Shown here piece after piece: positions 44,983 to 53,914 of a stretch of 64,000 bases of DNA. Every line of letters starts with the position of its first letter. Positions within the stretch are counted from its first letter, which is position 1. Origin of the DNA: Lichenicola sp965198575. Its GTDB lineage: Bacteria; Pseudomonadota; Alphaproteobacteria; Acetobacterales; Acetobacteraceae. The DNA is taken from the NCBI RefSeq assembly GCF_965198575.1, contig NZ_OZ240671.1:2418001-2482000 (forward strand). The letters run 5' to 3'. The notes under the pieces are model-generated. The model had not been told where the DNA came from. It was given only the letters and a program-made list of their open reading frames with translations, and did not search any database. The position numbers and the translations under genes were made by a program.

Positions 44983-45585
44983 TCAGGTGCGCTGCGGCGA
45001 ACCCTGCGTCAGCAGCTCGTCGGGCACGTGGATGCGGGTGATCTTCCACTTCCACTTCTCGATCCGCATCGAGACCGTCACCGGCGCGGCATTGCGATCG
45101 TCGACCAGCCGCACCGACGCCTCGAACTCGTTCGGGCTCACGAAGCTGACATGATCGACCCGGTCCAGCATCGCGAGCAATCCGCCGGCATGGGTGTCGG
45201 CGGTGCTGCCGTGATGCGCCGGCTTGGCCTGGACCAGCATCGCCACCAGATGTTCCGGCGTGACCACGTCATCGACCACGTGCGAGACGATCGTCGTCGC
45301 GAAGGATTCGCCGAAATCGGGCAGATCGTCCTGCACCGGAGCGGCATGGGCGCTGGCCAGGCTGACCGGAGCACCCGGATCAAGATCTGTCTTCAATCCG
45401 GTCCGGACCGTGCGCCAGTCGAGCGCCTCCTGGATCGTGCCGACATCGTCGTTCTGCAAGGCGGCCGCGACCGACCAGAGCGTCACGAACGGCGAGACCG
45501 CATACAGCGTGAAGGACGCCACCAGGCAACCGGCCGGGAGCCGGGCGGAGCGCAAAAGCCGGGACTTCAACGTTCGACGCGGCAT
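44983..45585 (-). CDS. DUF2939 domain protein
   Basis: 200 residues with one N-terminal membrane helix or signal anchor (LPAGCLVASFTLYAVSPFV) followed by ALQNDDVGTIQEALDWRTVRTGLK, the DUF2939 core. The remainder is periplasmic by topology and ends in a beta-rich part (MRIEKWKWKITRIHVPDE). AAGGA lies 8 bases before the ATG. The gene lies 81 bp upstream of the radical SAM gene but looks independent. Function unknown. Confidence 0.75.
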   Translation of the reverse strand: MPRRTLKSRLLRSARLPAGCLVASFTLYAVSPFVTLWSVAAALQNDDVGTIQEALDWRTVRTGLKTDLDPGAPVSLASAHAAPVQDDLPDFGESFATTIVSHVVDDVVTPEHLVAMLVQAKPAHHGSTADTHAGGLLAMLDRVDHVSFVSPNEFEASVRLVDDRNAAPVTVSMRIEKWKWKITRIHVPDELLTQGSPQRT

Positions 45586-45805
45586 GGCACAGGTCCTTGT
45601 TGATCGTGCGCATCTGCTATGTCGGGAGTGTCTTCTTCCCGACCTGTGGCGGTCAAGTAACATCGCGCAGCAATCTTCACGTTTTGCGTGATCCTGATCG
45701 TCGCGGGAAACCCTACCGGCTCTCCGCAGTGCTCCGGATCATGCGACGGACATCACAATTTGCGGTTAATCGCGGCCTTTGTTCCGCATATCCTCGGGCG
45801 ACTGC

Positions 45806-46636
45806 ATGAGCCTCGATTTCAGCGAAGACGAAGTCCACCGCTACTCGCGCCACATCCTCCTGGGCGAGGTCGGCGGGGTCGGGCAGGCGGCGCTGCGGGA
45901 CGCGCGGGTGCTGGTGATCGGTGCCGGCGGCCTCGGAGCCCCGCTGGCGCTGTATCTGGCCGCCGCAGGGATCGGCACCATCGGCCTGGTGGATGACGAC
46001 GTGGTCGAGCTGTCGAACCTGCAGCGCCAGGTCATCCACCACACCGCCAGCATCGGCCGGTCCAAGGTCGGGTCGGCGGCGCAGACCCTGGCGGCCCTCA
46101 ACCCGCTGGTGCGGATCCGCCAGCATCCGGTGCGGCTCGATGCCGCGAACGTGGCGGGGCTGGTGGCGCAGCACGACATCGTCTGCGATGGCAGCGACAA
46201 CTTCGCCACCCGCTATCTGCTAGCCGATGCCTGCGTACTCGGCCGCCGGACGCTGGTGTCGGCGTCGGTGGCGCGCTTCGAGGGCCAGCTCTCGACCTTC
46301 AAGCCGCATGTCGGCGGCCCCTGCTACCGGTGCCTCTATCCCGAGCCGCCGCCGCCCGGCACCACGCCCTCCTGTGCCGAAGCCGGCGTGCTGGGTGCGG
46401 TCACCGGCGTGATGGGCACCCTGCAGGCCACCGAGGTGCTGAAGGAGGTGCTGCAGCTCGGTGAAGGCCTGTCCGGACGGGTGCTGGCCTGGGACGCGCT
46501 GGCGATGCGCTTCCATGTGTTCCGCCTGAAGCCGGACCCGGAGTGCGCGCTCTGCGGACCCCACCCGCGCATCCACGACCTGTCGGCCCACGCGACCGTA
46601 CCCGTGGCGCGCGAGGGCGCCCGTGCGCATGGGTGA
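45806..46636 (+). CDS. moeB: Molybdopterin-synthase/ThiS adenylyltransferase (MoeB/ThiF type)
   Basis: 276-residue E1-like enzyme that adenylates the C-terminus of MoaD or ThiS. It has the nucleotide loop IGAGGLGAPLA, the arginine-finger start RYSRHILLGEVGG, DGSDNFATR, the zinc pairs CYRC and CALC, and the conserved cysteine in TPSCAEAG. It lacks the C-terminal rhodanese domain of some homologues. It overlaps a DsrE gene by 8 bases, suggesting a sulfur-transfer context. The ATG at 45806 is nearest the conserved start. Confidence 0.9.
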   Translation: MSLDFSEDEVHRYSRHILLGEVGGVGQAALRDARVLVIGAGGLGAPLALYLAAAGIGTIGLVDDDVVELSNLQRQVIHHTASIGRSKVGSAAQTLAALNPLVRIRQHPVRLDAANVAGLVAQHDIVCDGSDNFATRYLLADACVLGRRTLVSASVARFEGQLSTFKPHVGGPCYRCLYPEPPPPGTTPSCAEAGVLGAVTGVMGTLQATEVLKEVLQLGEGLSGRVLAWDALAMRFHVFRLKPDPECALCGPHPRIHDLSAHATVPVAREGARAHG

Positions 46637-47024
46637 GGGCGCGGCCACGCCACGAACCCTCGGCATCATGCTGGTCAGCGACCGGTTCGAGCACGCGCAT
46701 CATGCGCTGGTGATGGCGGCGAGTGCGGCATCGCTGGACCGTCCGGTGGTGCTGTTCGCGACCCATGGCGGCCTGCACGCGCTCTGCAGCGACTGGTCCG
46801 GCCTTGCCGGCAGCGAGCGCGATACGCTCTTCCAGGCCCGCGGCGTCGCAGGCTTCGGCCAGCTGCAGGACACGCTGGCGCTGCTCGGCGTGCGGCTGAT
46901 GGCCTGCGAGGCTGGCTTGCGCGCCATCGACCTGGCTCCGGATGCGCTGCTGGGTGCGGTCGAACGCGTCGGCGTCCCGACCTTCCTCGACGCCGTGGGC
47001 GACGGCCAGATGCTCTCGATCTGA
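46629..47024 (+). CDS. DsrE family protein
   Basis: 131-residue small protein with the DsrE-like alternating fold (LGIMLVSDRFEHAHHALVMA, RPVVLFATHGGLHAL, LMACEAGLRAIDL). The cysteine in LMACEAG is at the position used for persulfide transfer in related proteins. The ATG at 46629 overlaps moeB; a GTG two codons earlier is possible. Role in sulfur relay is inferred from family and neighbour. Confidence 0.8.
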   Translation: MGEGAATPRTLGIMLVSDRFEHAHHALVMAASAASLDRPVVLFATHGGLHALCSDWSGLAGSERDTLFQARGVAGFGQLQDTLALLGVRLMACEAGLRAIDLAPDALLGAVERVGVPTFLDAVGDGQMLSI

Positions 47025-47083
47025 CGGCGCCGACACGCGACCGCCTCTTGCCCTCGGGCGCCGGGCTTGGCACGGATGGGGCC

Positions 47084-47917
47084 ATGTCTTTCGCCCGCCT
47101 GGCCGCGCCCACGGTCGCCCTCATGGTCGCCCTCCTGCCTGCCAGCGTTCCGGCGCAGACCCCGAGCGGAGACCCCTCCACGCCGGGGCATTCGCCGATG
47201 CACGGCAAACCCGTCTCGCACGCGCCTCACGAACCGGCGCATCACCAGCCGGCGCACCATGACCCCGGCCACCATGCTGCAATCCACCATGCCAAGGCCC
47301 CGGCGCATCCGCTGCATCCGGCTTGGCATGCGCCACCACCGCCGCCCCCTCCGGCTCCGGTAGCTCCGGTCGTGCCGGCCCCCGTCGTGCCGCCGGTGCA
47401 GGCCAAGGGCAGCAACACCGGCTTGCCGCTCCCGCGTTTCGCATCCCTGCGCGCCGACGACGTCAACCTGCGCGGCGGTCCGGGCACGCGCTATCCGATC
47501 CAATGGGTGTATAAGCGGCGTGATCTGCCGGTCGAGATCGAGCGCGAGTTCGATGTCTGGCGGCTGATCGAGGATTCCGACGGCGTGAAGGGCTGGGTGC
47601 ACCAGGCGACGCTGGTCGGCAGCCGCAGCTTCGTGGTCGTGGCGCCGCAATCGCCCCCGACGTCCGGGGACAGTGCCGCGGGAAGTTCGGAATCGAATGC
47701 TGCAGGTGCTTCCGTCGCGGGGAGCCAGCTGTTACGCAGCGAGCCGCGGGAGGATGCGGCAGTCGTTGCGATCCTCAAGCCTGGTGTCATCGGCCGAATC
47801 CGTGCCTGTCCGGCCGGCTCCGACTGGTGCCGGGTCAGCCTCAAGGAGTATGCCGGTTGGCTGCCGCGTGCTGCCTTCTGGGGCCTTCTGCCTGGCGAGA
47901 CGATCCAGCCGCCCTGA
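47084..47917 (+). CDS. Exported SH3-domain protein with His/Pro-rich spacer
   Basis: 277 residues. A signal peptide (LAAPTVALMVALLPASVPAQ) is followed by a His-rich, then Pro-rich spacer (about 30-110, runs like HHQPAHHDPGHHAAIHH and PPPPPPPAP). Two SH3-like repeats follow: residues about 120-200 (RADDVNLRGGPGTRYP) and 215-275 (LLRSEPREDAAVVAIL). Bacterial SH3 proteins of this kind act in the envelope. The His-rich stretch could bind metal, but this is only a compositional hint. Confidence 0.8.
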   Translation: MSFARLAAPTVALMVALLPASVPAQTPSGDPSTPGHSPMHGKPVSHAPHEPAHHQPAHHDPGHHAAIHHAKAPAHPLHPAWHAPPPPPPPAPVAPVVPAPVVPPVQAKGSNTGLPLPRFASLRADDVNLRGGPGTRYPIQWVYKRRDLPVEIEREFDVWRLIEDSDGVKGWVHQATLVGSRSFVVVAPQSPPTSGDSAAGSSESNAAGASVAGSQLLRSEPREDAAVVAILKPGVIGRIRACPAGSDWCRVSLKEYAGWLPRAAFWGLLPGETIQPP

Positions 47918-47979
47918 CCGGTGCTCCCAAACTGTCGGGACACCGGGCAGTTCATCTCTCTTGGACAGGAGGCCAGTCC

Positions 47980-49428
47980 TTGTCAGCTCACACGTCACCC
48001 GCCGCTCTGCTTAGCCGTCGCACCAAGATCGTCGCCACGCTCGGGCCGGTCAGCAGCTCCGAGGACCGCATCGCCGCCCTCGTCGAGGCTGGCGCCGACC
48101 TGTTCCGGGTCAACTTCTCGCATGGCGAGCACGCCGATCATGGCGCCCGGATCGCCGCGGTGCGCGCGGTCGAGCAGCGTCATGGCCGCCCGATCGGCAT
48201 CCTCGCCGACGTGCAGGGGCCGAAGCTGCGGGTCGGCGCGTTCGCCGGCGGCCGCGCCCTGCTGGTGCCGGGAGAGAGCTTCGGGCTCGACCTCGAATTC
48301 ACCCCAGGCGACCAGCGCCGCGTGCAGCTGCCGCATCCGGAGATCATCCAGGCCGCCACCGTCGGCTCGATGCTGCTGCTCGATGACGGCCGGCTGAGCC
48401 TGCGCGTGCGGGCCTGCTACTCCGACCGGCTCGAGACCGAGATCGTAACCGGCGGCATCCTGTCGGACCGCAAGGGCGTCAACGTCCCGGACGTCATCCT
48501 GCCGATCCCGGCGCTGACCGTGAAGGACCGCGCCGACCTCGCCTTCGCGCTGGATCACGGCGTCGATTTCATCGGCCTGTCCTTCGTGCAGACCCCGGCC
48601 GACGTCGAGGAAGCCCGCTCGCTGGTGCAGGGTCGCGCCTGGATCATGACCAAGGTCGAGAAGCCGCAGGCCCTCGACAACCTGGACGCGATCCTGCGCC
48701 TCTCCGACGCGGTGATGGTCGCCCGCGGCGATCTCGGCGTCGAGCTGCCGCCGGAGCGGGTGCCGCTCGAGCAGAAGCGCATCGTCCGCGCCGCCCGCCA
48801 GATGGGCATCCCGGTGGTGGTCGCGACCCAGATGCTGGAGAGCATGATCTCTGCCCCGACGCCGACCCGCGCCGAGGCCTCCGACGTGGCGACGGCAGTG
48901 TTCGACGGCGCCGACGCGGTGATGCTGTCGGGCGAGACCGCGGTCGGCCAGTATTCGGTCGAGGCAGTGTCGATCATGAAGCGCATCGCCATGCAGGTCG
49001 AAGCCGACCAGGGCTGGCTCGCCATGCAGGAAGCCGCGCGCCCGGCCCCCGACGGCACCACGGCGGACGCGATCGCCTACGCCGCACAGCAGGTCGCCCA
49101 GTCGATCGGCGCGGTGGCGATCGTCGCCTACACCTTGTCGGGCCGCAGTGCGGTGCGGATCTCGCGCGAGCGTCCGGCCTGCCCGGTACTCGGGTTGGCT
49201 GCCAACCTGCCGGCCGCCCGCCGGTTGTCGGTGGCATGGGGTGTCCAGGCGCTGGCGGTCGGCGAGCACGAGCCGAACGAGACCATGGCGCATGTCGTCG
49301 AGGCGGCGGTCGAGACCGCGCAGAAGGCGGGTCTGGCGGTTCCGGGCGACCTGCTGGTGATTGCCGCCGGCGTTCCGTTCGGGCGAGCCGGCACCACCAA
49401 CACGCTTCGCGTCGTCAAGGTCGACTGA
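47980..49428 (+). CDS. pyk: Pyruvate kinase
   Basis: 482-residue glycolytic enzyme making pyruvate and ATP from phosphoenolpyruvate and ADP. Motifs are RTKIVATLGPVSSS, FRVNFSHG, ILADVQGPKLRVG, IMTKVEKPQAL (catalytic Lys), VARGDLGVELP and VATQMLESMI. The start is a TTG with AGGAGG 7-8 bases upstream; the longer upstream frame overlaps the SH3 gene and is not coding. The stop overlaps the next ATG by one base. Confidence 0.95.
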   Translation: MSAHTSPAALLSRRTKIVATLGPVSSSEDRIAALVEAGADLFRVNFSHGEHADHGARIAAVRAVEQRHGRPIGILADVQGPKLRVGAFAGGRALLVPGESFGLDLEFTPGDQRRVQLPHPEIIQAATVGSMLLLDDGRLSLRVRACYSDRLETEIVTGGILSDRKGVNVPDVILPIPALTVKDRADLAFALDHGVDFIGLSFVQTPADVEEARSLVQGRAWIMTKVEKPQALDNLDAILRLSDAVMVARGDLGVELPPERVPLEQKRIVRAARQMGIPVVVATQMLESMISAPTPTRAEASDVATAVFDGADAVMLSGETAVGQYSVEAVSIMKRIAMQVEADQGWLAMQEAARPAPDGTTADAIAYAAQQVAQSIGAVAIVAYTLSGRSAVRISRERPACPVLGLAANLPAARRLSVAWGVQALAVGEHEPNETMAHVVEAAVETAQKAGLAVPGDLLVIAAGVPFGRAGTTNTLRVVKVD

Positions 49429-49976
49429 TGGGTGGCACGCCGCGCTCCGGAGCTGCGCTGATCCGGCGTCGCCTGGCGCTCGGCGTGCTGCTTTTCGGGG
49501 TTCATGCGTCCCTGCAGTCGGCCCGGGCGGCCGATCCGGGGGCGGCAAGCAGCCTGACGGCATCCAACCCGCTCGCCGCACCCGGCAACTACTCGCTTGC
49601 GCCGCAACCCCCCGGGCCCCAACCAACCGGGTTCCAGCCTTCGGGAGCGCTGTTCCCGTCGCCGGTGATCGCCGGTGGCGAGGTCAGCCAGTCCTTCGGC
49701 TCCAACGGCTACAGCAGCACCTCGATGCGGGTGGATAGCGGCCTGATCGGCGGCAACACCCACGCCTTCGTGGCGATCGGGGCCGGGCAGGGGCCGCACT
49801 GGAAAGATCAGCCTAAAGTCACCGGCAGCAGTGCCGCGGTCGGCATCGAGACCGATCTCGGCCATGGCTTCTCGATCGGTGTCGCCGGTGGCGAAGAACG
49901 GGACCGCGTCTCCGGCCGCTATCCCGGTTGGGCAGGCTCGTCGACCGACGCAGGGAACGGGTTGGCACTGCCTTGA
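49428..49976 (+). CDS. Exported protein, function unknown
   Basis: 182 residues, starting at an ATG that shares a base with the pyk stop (TGATG). It has a signal peptide (LALGVLLFGVHASLQSARA) followed by a Pro/Gln-rich stretch (APGNYSLAPQPPGPQPTGF). The second half has alternating Gly/Ser/Val typical of beta structure (SQSFGSNGYSSTSMRVDSG, then VGIETDLGHGFSIGVAGG), which could be an outer-membrane or surface domain. No family was recognised. Confidence 0.65.
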   Translation: MGGTPRSGAALIRRRLALGVLLFGVHASLQSARAADPGAASSLTASNPLAAPGNYSLAPQPPGPQPTGFQPSGALFPSPVIAGGEVSQSFGSNGYSSTSMRVDSGLIGGNTHAFVAIGAGQGPHWKDQPKVTGSSAAVGIETDLGHGFSIGVAGGEERDRVSGRYPGWAGSSTDAGNGLALP

Positions 49977-50124
49977 GGCAGTCTGCCGTGAAGCTGTGCG
50001 CCTTCGACCGGTCCGGCAATCGTCCGGAACCACCTAACGCCTTGAAATCTTGACTGGCGAAACGGCGCGGATCGGCTGGATGATCGTGCCGTCCGAAGTG
50101 CTGCGATGGACATAGGATGCGATC

Positions 50125-52542
50125 ATGTTGACCCGTGAGCAGCTCGCCGTGCTGAACCCGATCCTGAGCGACGCGGTGGTGCTGCGTGGCGACACCTACC
50201 ATTTGCGCCTGCTCGCCGATGTCGAGGTGCCGATCGTCAATTCCGCCGGCCCGCTGAAATCCTTCAATGACGGCTGGCGTCCGGGCCTGGTGCTGACGCT
50301 GTTCCATCCGGTGCTGCTGCTGGAGTTCCTGCATGAAGGCGGCCATGCCGGCTTCTGGCTGCTCAACCCGGAAGGCGTCTTCATCGGCAACGACTTCACC
50401 GCGCTGCCGCCGTTCCTGTTCGAGCTCGTCGGCCTGCGTGGCGGGCCTGCGGTGAATTGGCTGGCCGCGATGGGCACGCCCGGCCTTGCCTGCATGCAGC
50501 CCGCATCGGTGTCCGCCCTGCTCGCGCTGCATCTCGACGTCCGGCGCGAGATCGTGCGCACGCTCTGCGCCAAGGCCGGCCAGCCGATGCTGCCCGACGC
50601 CATGCTCGAGATCGCCGCCGACGATCCGCTGGTGCTGTCGCCGGCGCAGGCCCGTATCGCCCCGCCGGACGACCTCGTGATCACCGCTGCCGACATGCCG
50701 ACCCATCTCGGGGCCGGGTGGCGGGTGGACCGCGTGAGCACGCTGTTCGCGCCGGTGGTGATCCTAGAGCTGCTGCATGAGGACGGTCACCAGGGCGTCT
50801 GGTACGTCGACCGGCGCGTCGAGCTGCTCGGCAACACGGCACAGCAGCTGCGCGGGGCCATGCGCACGCACCTGGAGTCGGTGTGCACGGTGGTGTTCGA
50901 GGAGCTGCGCGAGCGGCTGATCATGGCCCCGGCGCTGCCGCTCAGCGAGACTGCGTCATCGTTCCTGCAGCTGCAGCGGCTGACCCGGGACGACCTGCTG
51001 AGCCTCTATTTCCTGAGCTCCGGCCTGAACGAGACGGTGGCCCATCGCTGGCCCGCCGACGAGCCGCCGCCGGCGCCGATGAGCTATTCGGCCTCGACAC
51101 CGACCGGCCAGGTGTTGCTGGATCCGAACCATACCCGGGCCACCTGCCAGCATTTCCTACGAACCGAGCTGTTCAGGCAGGCCGGGGACGGCGCGATGAT
51201 GTGGCCGTCGCCGGTCGATGGCCACATGATCCGGGTGGTCCCCAGGACCTTCTACATCGACGATTTCAGCTTCGCGTACCAGATGTGCGACGACCGCACC
51301 GGGCTCACCTTCTACATCTTCGCGCAGGAAGGCTTCTTCAGGGGCTTCGCGGCTTATTTCCCGTCCGCCGACCTGGTCGTCGGCGCCGATCGCCTGCAGA
51401 TGGACATCTCCATCCGCTACACCCACAAGGCGGGGCAGACGCTGCTGCGCCACGTGACGCTCTACGGCGCCGACCTCGCCACCAGCCTGCTGCAGCCGCC
51501 GGCCGAGATCGTTCACGCCTTCCGCGGCTACCCTGCGATCCATCTGGGGCACTTCGTCTGGCAGGATCTGAGCGGCGTGTCCTACCTGGTGGACGCGTTC
51601 CCGCCGGAGAAGCTGCCGCGTTTCTATGTGTTCGACACCGCGCACCACCCCGAGATCTACGGCCCGATCGACGAGATCTTTCCCGAGCTCGCCGGCAAGG
51701 TGGTCCGGATCGAGGGCTCGTTCGTCAGCCATATCGAGCAGTTCTACCGTGATCGGCAGAGCGTCATAAAATCCACCGGCATCAGCGTTCCGGGCCAGGT
51801 CGGCCGGCGGATCATCGCCGCACTGCGCCGGTCCGAGCGGTGGCACGAGCCGGTGCTGCAGGCAGCGCAGGCGAATGCGCGGGGTGCCGTGGTGGTGGTG
51901 GGCCTGCGCATCGGCAACCGCACCATCGAGGACATGGAGGGCTTCACCATCGACCTCGTGGCCATGCTGGCGCGCGAGCTCGGCCGCGTCACCATCGTCA
52001 TCGACGGCCATAACAGCGCCGGTGACCAGCCCGGCAGCACCTATGCGAGCTTCGGCGACACGCTGACCGGCGGCTCCACCTTCATGCAGCGCGAGATGGC
52101 GATCGCGGACTCACTCGAGCAGCGCTACCGCGGGACCGACGTCACCATCGTCAGCAACATCGACCGCCCGGTGCAGGAGAGCGTCATCTGGTGCAGCGAG
52201 GCGGATTTCTTCGTGGCCCCCTGGGGTGCGGCGCTGGCCAAGTACCGGTGGGTCTGCAACACGCCAGGCCTCGCCACGGTCGGACGCTGGAACCTCGAGA
52301 ACCGGCACGACCTCGCGATCTATCACCACCCGGCCGCGATGGATCACCCGACCCCGATGTATTTCAACGCGATCGAGGCGGTCACCGACGTTGCCGAGCC
52401 GGGCTCCGAGGGTGTCGATCGCAGCAACTACACGCTGGACGAGACCCTGGTGTTCGCCCAGGTCCGCGACCTGATCGCCGCCCATGTCACCCCGAGGCTG
52501 CACCCTGCGGTGGAAGAGCCCACGGAACACGAAGCGGCCTGA
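50125..52542 (+). CDS. Large protein with internal duplication, C-terminal glycosyltransferase-like region
   Basis: 805 residues with no signal peptide and no membrane helix. Residues 51-90 and 199-238 are repeats of each other (TLFHPVLLLEFLHEGGHAGFW and TLFAPVVILELLHEDGHQGVW cores), each with an L-H-E-x-G-H motif. The last 230 residues resemble the C-terminal half of GT61/capsule-type glycosyltransferases (GAVVVVGLRIGNRTIEDMEG, later EADFFVAPWGAALAKYRW), though the match is by eye. No glycan genes adjoin. It may be an Acetobacteraceae-restricted glycosyltransferase; this is inference. Confidence 0.65.
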   Translation: MLTREQLAVLNPILSDAVVLRGDTYHLRLLADVEVPIVNSAGPLKSFNDGWRPGLVLTLFHPVLLLEFLHEGGHAGFWLLNPEGVFIGNDFTALPPFLFELVGLRGGPAVNWLAAMGTPGLACMQPASVSALLALHLDVRREIVRTLCAKAGQPMLPDAMLEIAADDPLVLSPAQARIAPPDDLVITAADMPTHLGAGWRVDRVSTLFAPVVILELLHEDGHQGVWYVDRRVELLGNTAQQLRGAMRTHLESVCTVVFEELRERLIMAPALPLSETASSFLQLQRLTRDDLLSLYFLSSGLNETVAHRWPADEPPPAPMSYSASTPTGQVLLDPNHTRATCQHFLRTELFRQAGDGAMMWPSPVDGHMIRVVPRTFYIDDFSFAYQMCDDRTGLTFYIFAQEGFFRGFAAYFPSADLVVGADRLQMDISIRYTHKAGQTLLRHVTLYGADLATSLLQPPAEIVHAFRGYPAIHLGHFVWQDLSGVSYLVDAFPPEKLPRFYVFDTAHHPEIYGPIDEIFPELAGKVVRIEGSFVSHIEQFYRDRQSVIKSTGISVPGQVGRRIIAALRRSERWHEPVLQAAQANARGAVVVVGLRIGNRTIEDMEGFTIDLVAMLARELGRVTIVIDGHNSAGDQPGSTYASFGDTLTGGSTFMQREMAIADSLEQRYRGTDVTIVSNIDRPVQESVIWCSEADFFVAPWGAALAKYRWVCNTPGLATVGRWNLENRHDLAIYHHPAAMDHPTPMYFNAIEAVTDVAEPGSEGVDRSNYTLDETLVFAQVRDLIAAHVTPRLHPAVEEPTEHEAA

Positions 52543-52635
52543 CCTTCGCGAGGCACGAAGAGACCGGTTCGAGAATGTGGTGTGCCGGGTGAGAGTGCCG
52601 GATCGCCGGCACAGCGCATCCTCGAGCGGTCGATC

Positions 52636-53886
52636 TCAGTAGCGGGAGAGCGACAGGTCCTCGTGCTCGATATTCGGGCGCCGGTCCGAAATGAGGTCGG
52701 CGATCAGTCGGCCGGAGCCGCAGGCCATGGTCCAGCCGAGCGTGCCGTGGCCGGTATTGAGCCACAGATTTCGATAACGGCCTGCCTTGCCGATGATCGG
52801 CGTGCCATCGGGCGTGTTCGGTCGCAAGCCGGTCCAGTAGGTCGCGCGCTCGAGGTCGCCGCCGCCGAACAGCTCGCCGAACGACAGCTCCAGCGTCTCC
52901 CGCCGCTCCGGACGCAGGCGCAGGTCGTAACCCGTCAGCTCCGCCGTGCCGCCGACGCGGATGCGATCGCCGAGCCTGGTCATCGCGACCTTGTAGGTCT
53001 CGTCGTTTACCGTCGAGACGGGGGCGCGGGCCGGATCGGTGAGCGGGATGGTGAGCGAGTAGCCCTTCACCGGATAGACCGGCACATGCAGCCCGAGCGG
53101 CCGCAGCAACCGCGCCGTGTGCACCCCCATCGCCACCAGGTAGGCGTCGGCCAGCACCGGACCTTCGGTGGTCTGCACGCTCTCGATCAGGTCCGGTGAG
53201 TGCAGCAGCCGCTCGATGCCGACGCCGAAGCGGAACCGAACGCCCGCTGCCGCAGCCTTTTCGGCCAGCCGCCGGGTGAACAGATGCGCGTCGCCGGACT
53301 GGTCGCCGGGCAGCCTCAGGCCGCCCTTCAGCCGGTCGATCGAGTGCGCCAGCCCGGGTTCATGGCGCAGCACGCCGTCCCGGTCGAGCAGCTCGTGCGG
53401 CACGTCGCTTGCGGCCAGGATACGCATGTCGTCCGCGGCATGGTCGAGCTGCGCCTGGGTGCGGAACAGCTGGATCAGCCCGCCCTGGCGATCGTCGTAG
53501 GTGATGCCGGTTTCGTGGCGCAGGTCGTCCAGGCAGTCGCGGCTGTACTCGGCGATCCGCAGCATCCGGCTCTTGTTGCGGTCGTACGCCTCCTCGGTGC
53601 AGTTCGCCATCAGCTGCGTCATCCAGCGGAACATCGCCAGATCGACCCGGGCGCGGATCCTGAGCGGGCTGTGCTTGTGCAGCATCCAGCCGAGCGCCTT
53701 GCGCGGGAGCCCCGGTGCCGCCCACGGCGTCGAGTAGCCGGGCGAGACCTGGCCGGCATTGGCGAAGCTGGTCTCCATCGCCACGCCGGGCTGGCGGTCG
53801 ATCAGCTCGACCTCGTGCCCCAGCCGCGCCAGATACCAGGCCGAGGTGACGCCGATCACGCCGCCGCCAAGCACCGCGACCTTCAT
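52636..53886 (-). CDS. dadA: D-amino acid dehydrogenase small subunit
   Basis: 416-residue FAD enzyme oxidising D-amino acids, chiefly D-alanine, to 2-oxo acids with electrons passed to the membrane chain. Dinucleotide motif VLGGGVIGVTSAWYLA at the N-terminus, ETSFANAGQVSPGY as in DadA, and GLRPNTPDGTPIIG then NTGHGTLGWTMACGSGRL at the C-terminus. It is downstream of alr and a GST on the same strand, giving a racemase-dehydrogenase route for alanine catabolism. Confidence 0.93.
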   Translation of the reverse strand: MKVAVLGGGVIGVTSAWYLARLGHEVELIDRQPGVAMETSFANAGQVSPGYSTPWAAPGLPRKALGWMLHKHSPLRIRARVDLAMFRWMTQLMANCTEEAYDRNKSRMLRIAEYSRDCLDDLRHETGITYDDRQGGLIQLFRTQAQLDHAADDMRILAASDVPHELLDRDGVLRHEPGLAHSIDRLKGGLRLPGDQSGDAHLFTRRLAEKAAAAGVRFRFGVGIERLLHSPDLIESVQTTEGPVLADAYLVAMGVHTARLLRPLGLHVPVYPVKGYSLTIPLTDPARAPVSTVNDETYKVAMTRLGDRIRVGGTAELTGYDLRLRPERRETLELSFGELFGGGDLERATYWTGLRPNTPDGTPIIGKAGRYRNLWLNTGHGTLGWTMACGSGRLIADLISDRRPNIEHEDLSLSRY

Positions 53887-53914
53887 GCGCGGGACCTTCT
53901 CGAAGCCAGCGCCA

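Noticed and set aside
45621..45643. Hairpin GTCGGGA / TCCCGAC upstream of the DUF2939 gene.
   Set aside because: Seven base pairs with a 9-base loop and no T-run or conserved context; too weak to call a terminator or operator.
47995..49626. A minus-strand 543-codon frame opposite pyk.
   Set aside because: Antisense of a strongly conserved pyruvate kinase; no independent support.
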